A stretch of 64,000 bases of DNA, taken from Sordaria brevicollis (taxonomy: Eukaryota; Ascomycota; Sordariomycetes; Sordariales; Sordariaceae). The DNA is taken from positions 2,976,001-3,040,000 of the forward strand of contig JAUTDP010000010.1 in NCBI GenBank assembly GCA_033439795.1. Reading direction: 5' to 3'. Shown in pieces: positions 34,617 through 46,905 of the stretch. Position 1 is the stretch's first letter. Every line of letters starts with the position of its first letter. The translations under genes were made by a program, and so were the position numbers. The notes beneath the pieces are model-generated. The model made no database searches. It had not been told where the DNA came from and saw nothing but the letters and a program-made list of their open reading frames with translations.

Positions 34617-35500
34617 ATATTAAACTATACTTTATTATAATTGCGGCTATTCTTTAAAGAAAAATTACCTTTGCGCTTCTCCTTTTAGAACTACTTTATT
34701 ATTTGGTCGATTATAATATATATATAATTAATACGGGTAGGCTTAAATTAGGATTAAAATTAGCGTTTCTTACGCGGTTAAATATTAATTTGGTTAAGTC
34801 GCTTCCTAAGGGTAATCGTTTAAATTAATTAATTAAATTAATTAAATTAGTAACAGGGTAACGCTTCGTTATCGATTATTTAGTTTATATTAAATTTATT
34901 ATTATTAATAAATTTAGAAGTAAAAGGCTCGCAAAACTTAGTAACGTTTATAAGGGGATTAATAATTATATTAATAAGGAGGGAGGTATACGTAATTATT
35001 AGTATTATTATAGCCGTAGGTTAATTATTTAATAAATCGATTATATAATATTAGTTAGGTTAAGAGTATTAATATTGGCTTAGTTAAGAGTATTAGTATT
35101 GATTAGCGTTGTATTAAAAGTATTAGTATTAATTTTAATCGTACTAATTTTAATCGTATTAGTTCTAATTATATTAACTCTAGTTGTATTAGTTTTAATT
35201 ATATTAATTGGGTAGTGTAGGGGGATTATTAATATAAAGTAGAGGGTTACTCTATTTATCCAAATATTTTGCAATAATTATCCGCTATTTAGTAACCGGT
35301 AATTTAAATAGGTTAATTATTTACTTATACGAATTATCGGTATTTATATTGCTAAATTGGTTATTTTGGTTAGTAAAATAACTACTTTAGTAATAAGATA
35401 ATATAAATTAAGGATATATACCGAAGTACGTATCTTTATTAAAGGCGGTAAAGCGGAAGAGTATTAATTAACCGAATTTGTACAAACTTATAGAGTAGAC
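34617..35500. repeat. Degenerate AT-rich sequence right of the gypsy relic
   Basis: RIP-type composition continues to about 35.5 kb. Within 35,080-35,220 a loose repeat of GTATTAGTTTTAATT-like 15-20 bp units encodes a low-complexity minus-strand frame (INTNTIK-like). No transposon termini are recognisable. Normal composition resumes near 35,500. Confidence 0.55.
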
Positions 35501-38288
35501 CTCGTATGCGGTACAATTGCTGGGAGACCCCCCTGCTGGCCCGCTAGAAAGTATAGAAATCACTAGAAAATCGATAAAACTTCCCAGAAAAGATCAGGCC
35601 CTCGTCGGATATAGTAGCTAGGTAGACGGGTTGGGGACGGTATGTTCCAGGCCGATCCGATCTGGATTCTCTTGGTCTGCAGTGCCCTGGCTGCTGCTTG
35701 GTTCGTCCGTCTTTTTCTGTTGTGACTGTCAATCAAGGACCGGGAATACTGGGGAGTGAGAAAGTGACAATCCGTCACTAGATCAGGGCTTCGGTAGCCG
35801 GATGGATCTGTGTCCTCTATCCAGTCTGCTCTAGTCCCTTTTCTCTCTCTTCAGTTTCTCCAAAAGCTGTGTAATCCTTGGAGAACCGTCGCTTGTGTTC
35901 CTTGACACTTGAACGATGAGAGTGTGACTAAAAGACCCTCCGCTTGCCGGATGTGTGTGTGTTACTGGTGAGGGATGAGAGAGTTGAGGATAATGACTGA
36001 CCTGTACTACGGATAATGATATGAGGCCGAGATGTCAAAGTCAGGTTTGTGAAAATTTGAAAGACAAGACTTTTCTCATTAAAGAGAGTAGCAATGGCTG
36101 GAGTCCGTCTCTAGTTCCTTCCTCCAAAAAAGAGAGGCACCTGAATGGAACAAGAAGGTGTAATCGGTTGTGGTTGTAGAGGCCACCAACAGACGCAACA
36201 GCGGGGTAGTTGCATGCTTCTGATTGGCTCGTTGAGCTTCCAGGTTTCCCCACGCACCAAAGCCAATGATGGAGTCGACAGTCGTTCCTTCTTGGAGACC
36301 TTCTGTCTTCTCAGGATTACCACAACGACGCCATCCGTCATCAAGTGGAAGGAACATCTCTCTCAAAGAACCAGGACCAGGCAGGCAGCCTCAATATTGG
36401 TAAGGAAGATTCTGCTGCAGTGCAATGGTAATCCTGCAGTGCCATGATGGACTCGAACTGGTTCCCCGTTCAATAAGGCCATGGTGAAACCCGAGCAGCT
36501 CGTGTTGTTTTACTGGCAAGAGACAGGGCCACTTTTGCCTCGGGCTTAAGAAGGGAAGAGCCCATGCATGTCTTTGGTGAGTGGATGGACGAGTGAGAAC
36601 ACCATTCCGCAATATTTTTTTACTTGCAGAGATCAGTATTGCTGACGACCACCACCACTAGGCACAACTCAAGGCTTTTTCCTGCTTCAATCATCAACCA
36701 ATGCCATAACCCGCCAGTCATCTCCATCCTCAAACACTGCCGATGATTGATTAGACGACCATCCCGTCTGACGAAGCGGGGAGAGATGCATGGCAGCTGC
36801 ATAGACTTTGCAGAAAGGAAATGCACAAATGCAGGACGGCGGACGGATGAACGAACGACTTCACGAGTGATGACACTTGATCCTCTTTCACTTTACTTCA
36901 AGTTGTGCTGACCTCTTTTGCGGCCTTGAGGTGGATGGATGGCTGGACATGAATGGGGTTGGTTTGAGATTGCCGTTGGTTTGACTGACTTGACAGAACC
37001 ACTTGCCCCCGTCAAACTGACACAGGCCGCGATAGGGCCGGGCAAAGTGGTCACCCAAGTCGGGCCATGAGCGCTCTTTTCGCTGATGATAATTACCGAA
37101 ACGACTCAAAGGTGTCCAAAGTTCACTTCTCATTCGGCCGGGAGTAAGACGAACTGGGAAGAGGCTGGAGGACGGGACTGGAAAAAAGGCCATGAGGCTA
37201 GGCCTCCAAAGACGGCCGCCATATGGCCTCTCGGAGAATGCAATCTGCTGCAATTGAGCGACGGGAAGAACGGGATTCGACAAGGAAGAGCAAACATGGG
37301 CCGTTGGGAGAAAACATCATGTCTTTTGTAGGCCGTGAAAGATGAGAAGACTCTTGTTCTCAATTCTTCATTTTCTGCAACTCTCTTGAAGATGCCATCA
37401 CACTGGACCAATCAACACTCAAGAGTCTCTTGCTGTCGACCTCCATCATGAACTCTTCAACATGGCCCGACCACTTAAGACTTTGAAGGGTCTGATATCA
37501 ACAAGTGAACCACCTGCTGTGCACAATAATCTTGACATGTCCGGGATGGAACATTTTGAGGTTGCACTGCGTGCCCGTTGAAAAGGTGCCACTTGAGTTG
37601 AATCCTGTAACCATTATCCACATCTTGTCATCTTGTGCCTCTCCAGTTGTGTGCCTTTTCCTTGCACAGCACTCATTCGTGTGTGCAGTGCCATTCAGAA
37701 AGCGGGTGGTCCGTGAGCTCTCACTGCAAGCAGCAATTTAGGCTTGGCACTCTGCAGGCACCGAGCACCTCACTGGCCATCAGAACCCTGCTGGCACTTC
37801 CATCTCTGGCTTAGCTTGATTCAAAGACAAAATCGAACTGTGGGGCAGCTGTCCGATAAGCGATAAGCTCTAACAATTCGAGAAAAAAAATCATGCAGTC
37901 CACGGCAGGCGCATTGAGTTGCACGCGCGCTTCAGTTCGAAAAGTTGAAGGTGCCGCCTGCCCACGCCTCCGACTTCGACTGTGAGACCGCGACCACGAC
38001 CGACTGAAGGGAAGGAGCAGTCCAAGTCGACATAACGAATTGTTAGAGATCAATGCCCCGGCGCATTTCTCCGTCACCCACCTAGATACCCATGAAGGAA
38101 TAAACCCAAAGGAGCACTTCATTGTCGGCTTCAAAAGGGCAACTGCTTAGAAAGCAGACACACCTTGTTTTGTTATCATATCCACCTTGAAAACACCAAC
38201 CCACATATCTCGAGATACCCAAGCCTGGACATTGAGTCCTTCTTAGACCAACACACCTCTCACACACACACCCACCCACACAGCCACA
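35501..38288. other. Intergenic region upstream of the RPA2 gene
   Basis: Normal composition, with no convincing gene. Overlapping frames of 60-130 codons near 36.0-37.4 kb lack motifs. The last 500 bp should hold the RPA2 promoter; a CA-rich leader (ACACACCCACCCAC) immediately precedes its ATG. Confidence 0.4.
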
Positions 38289-41200
38289 ATGGCTCCCCAA
38301 CAACAACAACAACAACCCACCAGCCAGGACTGGGACGTCCAGTTCAACCAGGTCCGCCGCGAGAAGCTCTTCCGAGACCCCCCGACCGACCGCACCGCCT
38401 ATCCCGCCCTCCAGGCCGCCGTCGACCCCCATATCGAGTCCTTCAACGCCCTCTTCCGCGACGATGGCAAGCCCTCCCTCCTCGACCACGCCCTGGCTGA
38501 GATTGGCACCAAGACATTCCTAGACGGCGACGAGCGTGCCGATCCCGCCGGCAAGAACAAGCTCACCATCCGCTACAAGAGCATCGAGCTGCAAAAGTCT
38601 CAGGTCCCTCCCACCAACCGCTGGGCCAAGAATCGCGAAATCTTCCCGGCCGAGTGCAGAGAACGACATGTCTCATACAGGGGCAAGCTGTCCGCCACCT
38701 TCGAGTATCGCATTAACGATGGCGAGCCTCACGAGTTTGTGCGCGAGCTCGGCCAGATGCCCATCATGGTCAAGGTAAGAATAAGCCTTGAAGATGCGAA
38801 AGAAGAAGAACAAGAAGACGGTTAAAGACGGAGATATCATCGAGTCATCATGTCTAACAAACTCATCACCCATGACAGTCCAACAAGTGCCACCTCCAAA
38901 ACAACTCCCCTGCCCAGCTGGTCGCCAGAAAGGAAGAGTCCGAAGAATTGGGCGGCTACTTCGTCGTCAACGGTATCGAGAAGCTCATCCGTATGCTCCT
39001 CGTCAACAGGAGAAACTTCCCGCTCGCCATTGTCCGTCCCAGTTTCCAGAACAGAGGCGCCGCCTACACCCCGTACGGTATCATAATGCGATCCGTCCGC
39101 CCTGACGAGACCTCTCAGACCAACGTCCTTCACTACCTCAGCGACGGCAATGTCACCTTCCGCTTCTCCTGGAGGAAGAACGAGTACCTCATCCCCGTCA
39201 TGATGATCATGAAGGCTCTCGTTGAGACAAACGATCGGGAAATCTTCGAGGGTCTCGTCGGCCCACCCCAGTCCAAGGGCGTCGCCAACACCTTCTTGAC
39301 GGACCGCGTCGAACTCTTGCTTCGCACCTACAAGAAATACGGCCTTTACAGCAAGACCCAGACTCGCGCGTACCTCGGCCAAAAGTTCCGCGTCGTTCTC
39401 GGCGTTCCCGACACCATGTCCGACTACGAGGTCGGCACAGAGTTCCTCCGCAAGATTGTCCTTGTCCATCTCGGCTGCCAGGACGTCACCGAGCAGCAGG
39501 ATGCCGACAAGTTCAACATGCTGCTCTTCATGTGCCGCAAGCTGTACGCTCTCGTTGCCGGTGACTGCGCTGTCGACAACCCCGATGCCGTCCAGAACCA
39601 GGAGATTCTTCTCGGTGGCTTCCTCTACGGCCAAATCATCAAGGAGAGACTTGAGGAGCTCTTGACCGTTTCCTTCCGCGCCTCCCTTCGCGACTACCTC
39701 AGGAGGAACCCCACAGTATCGTTCCAGTCCGAGACTTTCACCAAGGACTTCCCTATGGCCATCTTCCGCAGGGCCAACGAGAACATTGGCCAGTCGCTCG
39801 AGTACTTCTTGTCCACCGGCAACCTCGTCTCTCCCTCCGGTCTCGATTTGCAGCAGGTTTCCGGCTTCACCGTCGTTGCCGAAAAGCTCAACTTCTTGCG
39901 TTTCATCAGTCACTTCCGCATGGTGCATCGTGGTTCCTTCTTCGCCCAGCTCAAGACGACAACGGTCCGTAAGCTTTTGCCCGAATCGTGGGGTTTCCTC
40001 TGCCCTGTCCACACTCCTGATGGTTCTCCTTGCGGTCTTCTCAACCATTTGGCCCACAAGTGCAAGATCATGACGGAGTCAGTGGATGCCTCCACCATCC
40101 CTCGTCTCGCTTTCGAGCTTGGCGTTGTCAACATCTCCTCGGCTGCCACCAGCGAAAGTGTGGTTGTCATGCTCGACGGCAGGATCGTCGGTTGGTGTAC
40201 CCCTGAGGAGTGCAAGTCTATTGCCGAGACCCTCCGTTACTGGAAGGTCAACGGCGAGAACGGCGTGCCTCTCCAGCTCGAGATTGGCTACGTCCCTCCT
40301 TCTACCGGTGGTTCTTACCCTGGTCTCTACATGTCCTCTCAGCCGTCCCGTATGGTCCGCCCTGTCAAGTACCTCCCTCTCCAGAAGCAGGACTTTGTCG
40401 GTCCTCAGGAGCAGCCCTACATGTCGATTGCCTGCACGGAGCAGGAGGTCATCCCCGGGGACTCTACCCACGTGGAGTTCGATCCTACTAATATCCTCTC
40501 CATCCTCGCCAACATGACCCCCTTCTCCGACTTCAACCAGTCTCCCCGTAACATGTACCAGTGTCAGATGGGTAAGCAAACCATGGGTACTCCAGGAACG
40601 GCTCTCGCCCACCGTACGGACAACAAGATGTACCGTCTCCAGACGGGCCAGACGCCTATTGTCCGCGCTCCTCTGCACAACACCTACGGTTTCGACAACT
40701 TCCCCAACGGCACCAACGCCGTTGTCGCTGTCATTTCTTATACCGGTTACGACATGGATGACGCCATGATCATCAACAAGTCGGCGCACGAAAGAGGATT
40801 CGGTCACGGTAGCATCTACAAGACCAAGAAGGTCAGTCTCAAGGATGACAGCAGGACACGCTCGGCCAAGAGCATCGTCAAGATGTTCGGCTTTGCCCCC
40901 AACAGCACCATCCGCGAATCCACTCGCGACATTCTCGACAACGACGGTCTCCCTCGCGTCGGTCGTCTCCTCCGCGAGGGCGATGTCATTTGCGCGTGGC
41001 ACACTGTTTCCGCCGACTACAACGGCCAGCTCGTCAACCGCGACGGCGTCACCCACTACGAGCGCTACAAGGACTCGGAAGACGCCTTTGTGGAGGAAGT
41101 CCGCGTTATTGGCGCCGACAACGGCACCGAGCCTCTTCAGACTGTCTCCATCAAGCTTCGCATTCCCCGTTCCCCCGTCATCGGTGACAAGTTCTCGTCT

Positions 41201-42115
41201 CGTCACGGTCAGAAGGGTGTGTGCTCGCAAAAGTGGCCCGCCGTCGACATGCCGTTCTCCGAGACCGGCATCCAGCCCGACGTCATCATCAACCCTCACG
41301 CTTTCCCGTCTCGTATGACCATTGGTATGTTCGTCGAGTCGCTCGCCGGCAAGGCTGGTGCCCTGCACGGTCTTGCGCAGGACTCTACCCCCTTCAAGTT
41401 CGACGAGCAGAACACTGCTGGCGACTACTTTGGTCACCAGCTCATGAAGGCGGGCTACAACTACCACGGCAATGAGCCTCTCTACTCCGGTATTACTGGC
41501 GAGGAGTTCCAGGCTGATATCTACATTGGTGTCGTCTACTACCAGCGTCTGCGTCACATGGTTAACGACAAGTACCAAGTGCGTACCACTGGTCCTGTCG
41601 TGCCCACGACTGGTCAGCCCATCAAGGGTCGTAAGAAGGGTGGTGGTATCCGTGTGGGTGAAATGGAGCGCGATGCTCTTCTCGCTCACGGTACTTCCTT
41701 CTTGCTCCAAGACCGTCTCCTCAACTGCTCTGATTACTCCAAGAGCTGGATGTGCCGTCAGTGCGGCTCCTTCCTCTCCACCCAGCCTACCGTGTCGCCA
41801 TTTATTGGCAAGCGCAAGGCGGTTAGCACTGTCAGGTGCAGAAACTGCGCGGTCAGACTGGACGACATGGAGGATGTCGATCTCATGTCGATGGACGGAG
41901 AGATTTGGGAGGATGGCAGCGGTACCCAGTGGATCGGTGGTGAGAACACTACTGTCGTTGCGGTACCGGGTGCGCTCAAGTACCTGGATGTGGAGCTGGC
42001 GGCTATGGGTATCAAGTTGAAGTACAAGGTGGACAAGAAGGATGAGATCAGGAGGGGACAGCTGGTAGGGAAGAAGGCGGGCGAGTTGATGTTGACTGCC
42101 TCGGCTTCGGCTTAA
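38289..42115 (+). CDS. rpa2: DNA-directed RNA polymerase I subunit RPA2 (RPA135), two exons
   Basis: Second-largest subunit of Pol I, forming half of the active site for rRNA synthesis in the nucleolus. Exons are 38289-38774 and 38879-42115 (intron GTAAGA..CAG), giving 1240 residues. The Pol I identity rests on the N-terminus (FRDPPTDRTAYPALQ, VDPHIESFNALF) and on long stretches I recognise from yeast Rpa135, rather than on Pol II or III forms. Landmarks: SNKCHL at the exon join, GGYFVVNGIEKLIRML, SHFRMVHRGSFFAQL, GFLCPVHTPDGSPCG, SYTGYDMDDAMIINK, the catalytic-loop GDKFSSRHGQKGVC (near residue 930), GGIRVGEMERDAL, and a C-terminal zinc site (CRQCGSF ... CRNCAV). The N-terminus has a short poly-Gln run (MAPQQQQQQP). 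Codons are strongly C-ending, which creates long antisense shadow frames. Confidence 0.97.
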
Positions 42116-43941
42116 GGGGTACAGAGAGTCAGTCTATGTGTACATGGTTGGGTATGGATTGGTTAAAGGTTACAGAAAAGTTTCCATGTAAAGGGTTTTT
42201 ATCATGTGTGTTTTAGCAGCATCTTGGGAGTATGTCAGGGTCACGTGTAATTTGCAAATGTTCAGTTTTTATTTTATTTTTCTTCTCATGATTCGGTCAT
42301 AAGGGCATGTGTTTTTCTCATTTCCATGAAGTCGTGGAACCGGCAATACAAGATTGGCATTTGGGCATGTGGTGGTTGGATACACTCGACAATCGTGAGT
42401 TTTGACGACGACGACTTCGATCGCAACTTGAGCTGAACCGCCGTCATCAACAGGCCATTTTTCTCTCTCCATGTTTTCTCCCATGGGGATGAGCAATTGG
42501 TTGGCTGACAAATGCAAACTCTTTTTACAGTAACACAGAGGGAGATGGATGTACGTTGGACCTGAACACAAGGGGGCGGGAGACGACACCAGGAACGCAA
42601 GATTGTGTTTAACACGATCGGATAGCTGCCGTGACTCCTATTTGATAGGGTATGCATGCGTAGTATGTCAACGGTGGTGCATGATCGTCTATTAGAGGAT
42701 GGGATTTTGGTGATGGGATTGGCGGTGTGGTGGATGTGGTATTCTTGAGTGAGGAATTCGATATGCTGAGGTTATTCATACATCAACTGGGTGACTTTTC
42801 CTTACAAATACCTTTAGTTCGGTACCATCCCCAGGTGAGACACTCCAACATCACAGCCTCACGATCTCTGAAATGAATACAAGACTGATACGGATAGTTA
42901 CTGCCAATGACCTAACACGTTCCCCCCATCGAGGAAAGAACAATTTCAGTACCTACCGATGTCGGGTTTCACCTTTTTCTCTGATGCCCGACTTCCGACC
43001 ACGGGCACCCGGATCCCCCAAATCTGTGCTTGGAGTGTCATCTGCACCTTCCTTGTGTTGTGTCGGCCAGTGTGAAAACTCTGTACCTTCCTTAGTTCGT
43101 CTTCACTTAGGTCAATCTGCTCCTTCCGAAGCAGGAGCCTCTTGTCCTTTCTATTCGATGCCGGTCGTCACTCTCATGTTCGGCTTGGCTGACGATTCCA
43201 TTTCTCGCCGGTCAGTGTCGAATCTTTTCTCTGACATTTTCCATTTCTGACTGGTGATCGCCAAGTCGTTCTCTTTCGTTCTGTTCTGTATTGGTGTTCC
43301 TTTTGGGTCGAGTACTTCGCCTTCTACCATCCTTCTAATCTGTACTTTGTGTCTTTTACCGGTAGTCAGGGCATGCTTGACATTGAGAAAAGCCACTGTC
43401 CTCCGTGAACCGGAACAAGCAAATCACAGTCAATCACTTCAGTCACTCGTTTCGTTTCGTTTCGTTTCGTTTCGTTTCGTTTCGTACTCTAAAAGATCTT
43501 TACATACACTGCTGCTGATTCCCTGTTCTTTTGTTCTGGATCTTTTCTCTCTTATTTTCTTCTTTTATCCAAACGACACGCCGGCTTCTCCTAATCAGCA
43601 TCTCTGAGCCACAACCGATTTTGCCGTCCCGACGACCATAACCACTCCTTGCTGGCTCGAGACACTTCCAAGAAACTCGACGAGAACTACGACGACGACA
43701 CCCAATTACGCACGTCCCTATAATCGAAAGCTCATTACCGCCTTGGTTACATCCCATTCTTCTCCGGTCTCTCCCAGCTACCCGCAACGTGCGTTACCTC
43801 GCTCACATCAACATTCTTCGGCCAATCTCCTTCTGGTCGACCTCTCGCACGCTTCACCCGCTGCTCTCCGAGAAAAACACTGCGTCTTAATTTATTGCGA
43901 CAACTCAGATTCAACACGGCTTGCGCCCTGCGACAATCCCA
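42116..43941. other. Intergenic region between RPA2 and the tyrosinase gene
   Basis: RPA2 3' flank and tyrosinase promoter and leader. It contains a TTTCG pentanucleotide repeat at 43,450-43,484. Small frames (for example 42,873-43,250) have no support. Confidence 0.45.
43450..43484 (+). repeat. (TTTCG)7 microsatellite
   Basis: Seven perfect TTTCG units in the 5' flank of the tyrosinase gene, 458 bp before its ATG. Confidence 0.95.
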
Positions 43942-46312
43942 ATGGCACGTTTTCGGCTGCCAATCGCCCTACTATCCCTCATCCTGCTCGCCGCGCACTC
44001 CGTCGTAGCGCAGTACGGCGCATACAACTACGGCTTTGACGCAGAGAAGCTCATCAAGCGTCAACTTGCGTCGCAAGAACCGGTGCCGGTAGTCAGAGGG
44101 GCCGAAGGCGGGGAGACAATCCGACTGCGACAAGAAATTCGTCAGCTCGAGCAGGACAAGGAGCTATGGACGCTCTACATCCTCGGGCTCAGTCTGATGC
44201 AGTTCACCGACCAGTCATCGCCGGTGTCGTGGTACGGGATTACTGGTACTTATGTTACACTTGAGGATTCCTCCCCCCCTCTCTTCCCTTCCCTTCACAT
44301 TCTTCTTCTGCTGTCTAACTTTTTTTGACACGCTACACAATGTGCTGCCCTTTTCTGAGATCTGTGTCATAGCTAACCAAAGAAACGTTCGACCTAAACG
44401 TTAGGGATACACGGCATACCTCACCAAACCTGGGGCGGTGTGACTCCAACTCCCGGAAATGAGGAAACAGGATATTGTACCCATTCCTCGATCCTCTTCC
44501 CGACATGGCATCGTCCTTATCTTGTCCTCTACGAGGTATGTCTTTTGTTGAGATCATGACGACTGAGTGCTAACCCAAGACCCATCACAGCAAGTACTTT
44601 ACAACCTGATCCAAAACATTGCCAAATGGTGGCCCGAAGGCGAACTACGAAAACCATACCAGGCTGCTGCTCTCCGGTTCCGCATTCCCTACTGGGATTG
44701 GGCTTCCAGCCCTCCTTCTGGACAGAGCGTTTTGCCGCTTAGTGTTGGTGGGAGTCCGTACATCGATGTGAACGGCCCCAATGGCGTGCAGAGGATTGCC
44801 AACCCCTTGTTCAGTTACTCCTTCAAGCCGCTGAATGCTACTGCCTTTCTTCAGGATCCGGTAGGTTTATGTGATCCTTGATGGATTGAACCTAGCTGAC
44901 ATGGTGTGCAACAGTGGGACATATGGACATCCACGCTCAGAAGCCCGACTACCAGCGATAACAAGGCGCAATCCAACAACTCCCTCGTGGCCATGAACTT
45001 TGACCAAAACCTCGACTCACTTGGACAACGCCTCTACATACTTTTCTCCAACTATGGCAACTACAGCACGTTTAGCAACAACGCCTGGATACCTTACATC
45101 AATAATGGCTCCTATGACTCTCTTGAAGCCCTCCACGACACTGTCCATAACCTAGCTGGTGGCGGGGGAATTGGCCAGCCCAATGCGCAAGGCGGTCACA
45201 TGGCCTACATCCCCTATTCGTCTTTCGATCCAATCTTCTTCCTCCACCACGCCATGGTCGACCGGATCTTTGCCATCTGGCAATCCCTGTACCCATCCAG
45301 CTACGTCACTCCCATGCAAGCTTACATCTCGTCGTATACCACGTCCCGAGGTGAGTTCCAAACCGCCGGCACTGCTCTGACGCCCTTTTACTTCAACGAG
45401 AACGGCACGTTTTGGACCTCGGACATGGTCCGCGACCACACGAGGTTCGGCTACAACTACCCCGAGCTGGCCGGAGTGTCGGGTAGTTTACCGAACAGCC
45501 AGAGTCAGAGCCGACGAGCTCTCTCAAAAAGGGCAAGGGGAAGGGTGATGGCAGCTATCAACCGCCTTTACGGTCCATCTACCCCTTCGAGTCTCTATCG
45601 CAAGGAATTGCGAGCTGGGAGATTGATACCAGGGAAGAAAGCCCCTAGTGGCTTACCTGCCGGACGGGTATTCACCGGTAACGGCCAGTACAGGGAGTGG
45701 ATAGCGAATGTGAGAGTCAAGAAGCAAGCATTGGACGGACCGTTCTTTATTCACTTGTTTCTTGGGGAGGCACCGAAAGACCCGAAGGAGTGGACGTCGG
45801 CCAAGAATCATGTGGGGTCCATGGGTGTGTTTGCGAGTGATGAGAGGTATGGCGAAAGCAAAATGGCGGGGATGGATGAGGTTATGGTGTCGGGAACCAT
45901 ACCGTTGACAAAGGCGTTGGTGGAGAAGGTGATGGGGACGGGACGGTTTGGTGGTGGTGCTGCCACAGCTGGCAATCGTGGGAAGAGGGGTGGTCGTTTC
46001 GTTGGCTTTGGAGGGGAACTAGGCGCTGGAATCAGTCAAGCCCCAGGTGACAGATACGGAGCCGAGGACGAAGGACAAGGACAAGGACAAGAAGTGGATG
46101 TGCTAAGAAGTCTGGACCCCAAAGACGTGGAACCCTTCCTGAGAAGAAACTTGGTGGTTAACATTGTGAAAGTGGATGGGAAAGTGGTGTTGCATGGAAG
46201 TTATATAGAGGGGCTGGGGATTCATGTGGTTAGTTCGGTGGTGAGGGCGGCGGGGAGTGAGGAGGAATTACCGGTTTGGGGGGAGGTGGAGGGGGGGTTT
46301 GATGTTGTTTGA
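43942..46312 (+). CDS. Secreted tyrosinase (type-3 copper monooxygenase), four exons
   Basis: Oxidises phenols to o-quinones using a binuclear copper site. Exons are 43942-44245, 44405-44535, 44591-44860 and 44915-46312, giving 700 residues; introns use GTACTT, GTATGT and GTAGGT donors. The start [16 protein letters not shown] begins a signal peptide ending near VVAQ, so the protein is secreted, unlike the classical cytosolic Neurospora tyrosinase. CuA ligands: His104 (GIHG), His128 (YCTHSS) and His137 (FPTWHRPY); Cys126 can form the Cys-His thioether. CuB: His309 and His313 (LHDTVHN) and the His346/347 pair ([10 protein letters not shown]). YNY at 415-417 is the Tyr-x-Tyr motif closing the catalytic core. 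A basic stretch ([12 protein letters not shown], about 434-445) follows and could be a Kex2-like site releasing the roughly 255-residue C-terminal domain. Confidence 0.93.
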
Positions 46313-46905
46313 GCTGCTCCGAGAAGAGGTCTTATATGGACGTGTTGATGTTATGTATTGTATCGCTGGCGATGGGCTTGAGGGAGGAGGGTATGGTATG
46401 TATAGTGGGGGGTTTTGTTAGAATATGGTGTGGTAATGGCCCGTGGGGTGTAATGGTGGATAATGATATGGACATTAAGTCGTTAATATCGATGTGTAAT
46501 GAGGTTGTGGACGTTTAGTTCGTGATAATACCATGTTGTCGTGACGTTGTCGCCGGCGGTATCCACTAAGCCCGGTGACATCGGCGTCCCCACCCCGTAG
46601 CCCCATGCCGTAGCGGGGCCGAATACCCCGGAGCCGCTAAGGGGTCAAGGTGTGGAGCCACTATTTTCAGGGCCAAATGTCTTGGCTGACGGATGCGGGG
46701 AACCTGGCACTTTTGGACTTCTACGTATCAAGTTAAAAAGACAACCAAACACAAGACGAACTCCAAATTTCAACAAAAACTGAACCGAGGTTGAACAGGA
46801 CTTAACCCCTCGTGATAGGGCCGGGAATAGCCATTTCTTTGAGTAGGAGACACCAGACATAAAGGAGGGACATCCGCCACACGACCCGTGGAAACAGAAG
46901 AGATC
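46313..46905. other. Intergenic region with a GC-rich hairpin-prone patch
   Basis: 3' flank of the tyrosinase gene and promoter of the Nudix gene. At about 46,550-46,650 a GC-rich patch contains short inverted repeats (CGGGG..CCCCG and ACCCC..GGGGT) that could form hairpins. It does not fold into a tRNA that I can recognise. Confidence 0.4.

Larger units (their letters stand above)
20010..35500. repeat. RIP-mutated AT-rich block (relic transposons)
   Basis: Composition changes abruptly to TA-rich sequence with very few CpA/TpG dinucleotides, and no open frame exceeds about 90 codons over 15 kb. This is the established signature of repeat-induced point mutation in Neurospora-type fungi (C:G to T:A, mainly at CpA, in duplicated DNA). 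It contains one recognisable decayed Ty3/gypsy element (23,025-34,611), a solo LTR (20,950-21,185) and further unassignable degenerate sequence. Boundaries are gradual: about 19,980-20,220 on the left and 35,460-35,520 on the right. Such blocks are normally heterochromatic and DNA-methylated in Neurospora (family knowledge, not seen here). Confidence 0.93.

Noticed and set aside
21000..35400. CRISPR-like or satellite interpretation of repeated segments in the AT-rich block
   Set aside because: The repeated segments are four copies of one LTR with target duplications, not short regularly spaced repeats.
20010..35500. Mitochondrial DNA insertion as the cause of the AT-richness
   Set aside because: Gypsy RT and integrase remnants, LTRs and CpA depletion explain the composition; no mitochondrial genes or rRNA are recognisable.
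38837..40057. 406-codon minus-strand open frame opposite RPA2
   Set aside because: Same codon-bias shadow as above; no motif, and no separate promoter or splice evidence.
40079..41710. 543-codon minus-strand open frame opposite RPA2
   Set aside because: It is the antisense of a highly expressed gene with C-ending codons, which suppresses stops in that antisense frame. The plus strand encodes an unmistakable Pol I subunit, and the minus translation is low complexity (Val/Asp/Gly/Leu).
38289..42115. Assignment as RNA polymerase II RPB2
   Set aside because: The N-terminal segments and GGYFVVNGIEKLIRML region follow the Pol I (Rpa135) pattern, and the overall length (1240) and zinc-site spacing agree.
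46550..46650. tRNA or 5S rRNA gene
   Set aside because: No A-box/B-box pair, no cloverleaf with CCA-side pairing, and no 5S internal promoter is visible.
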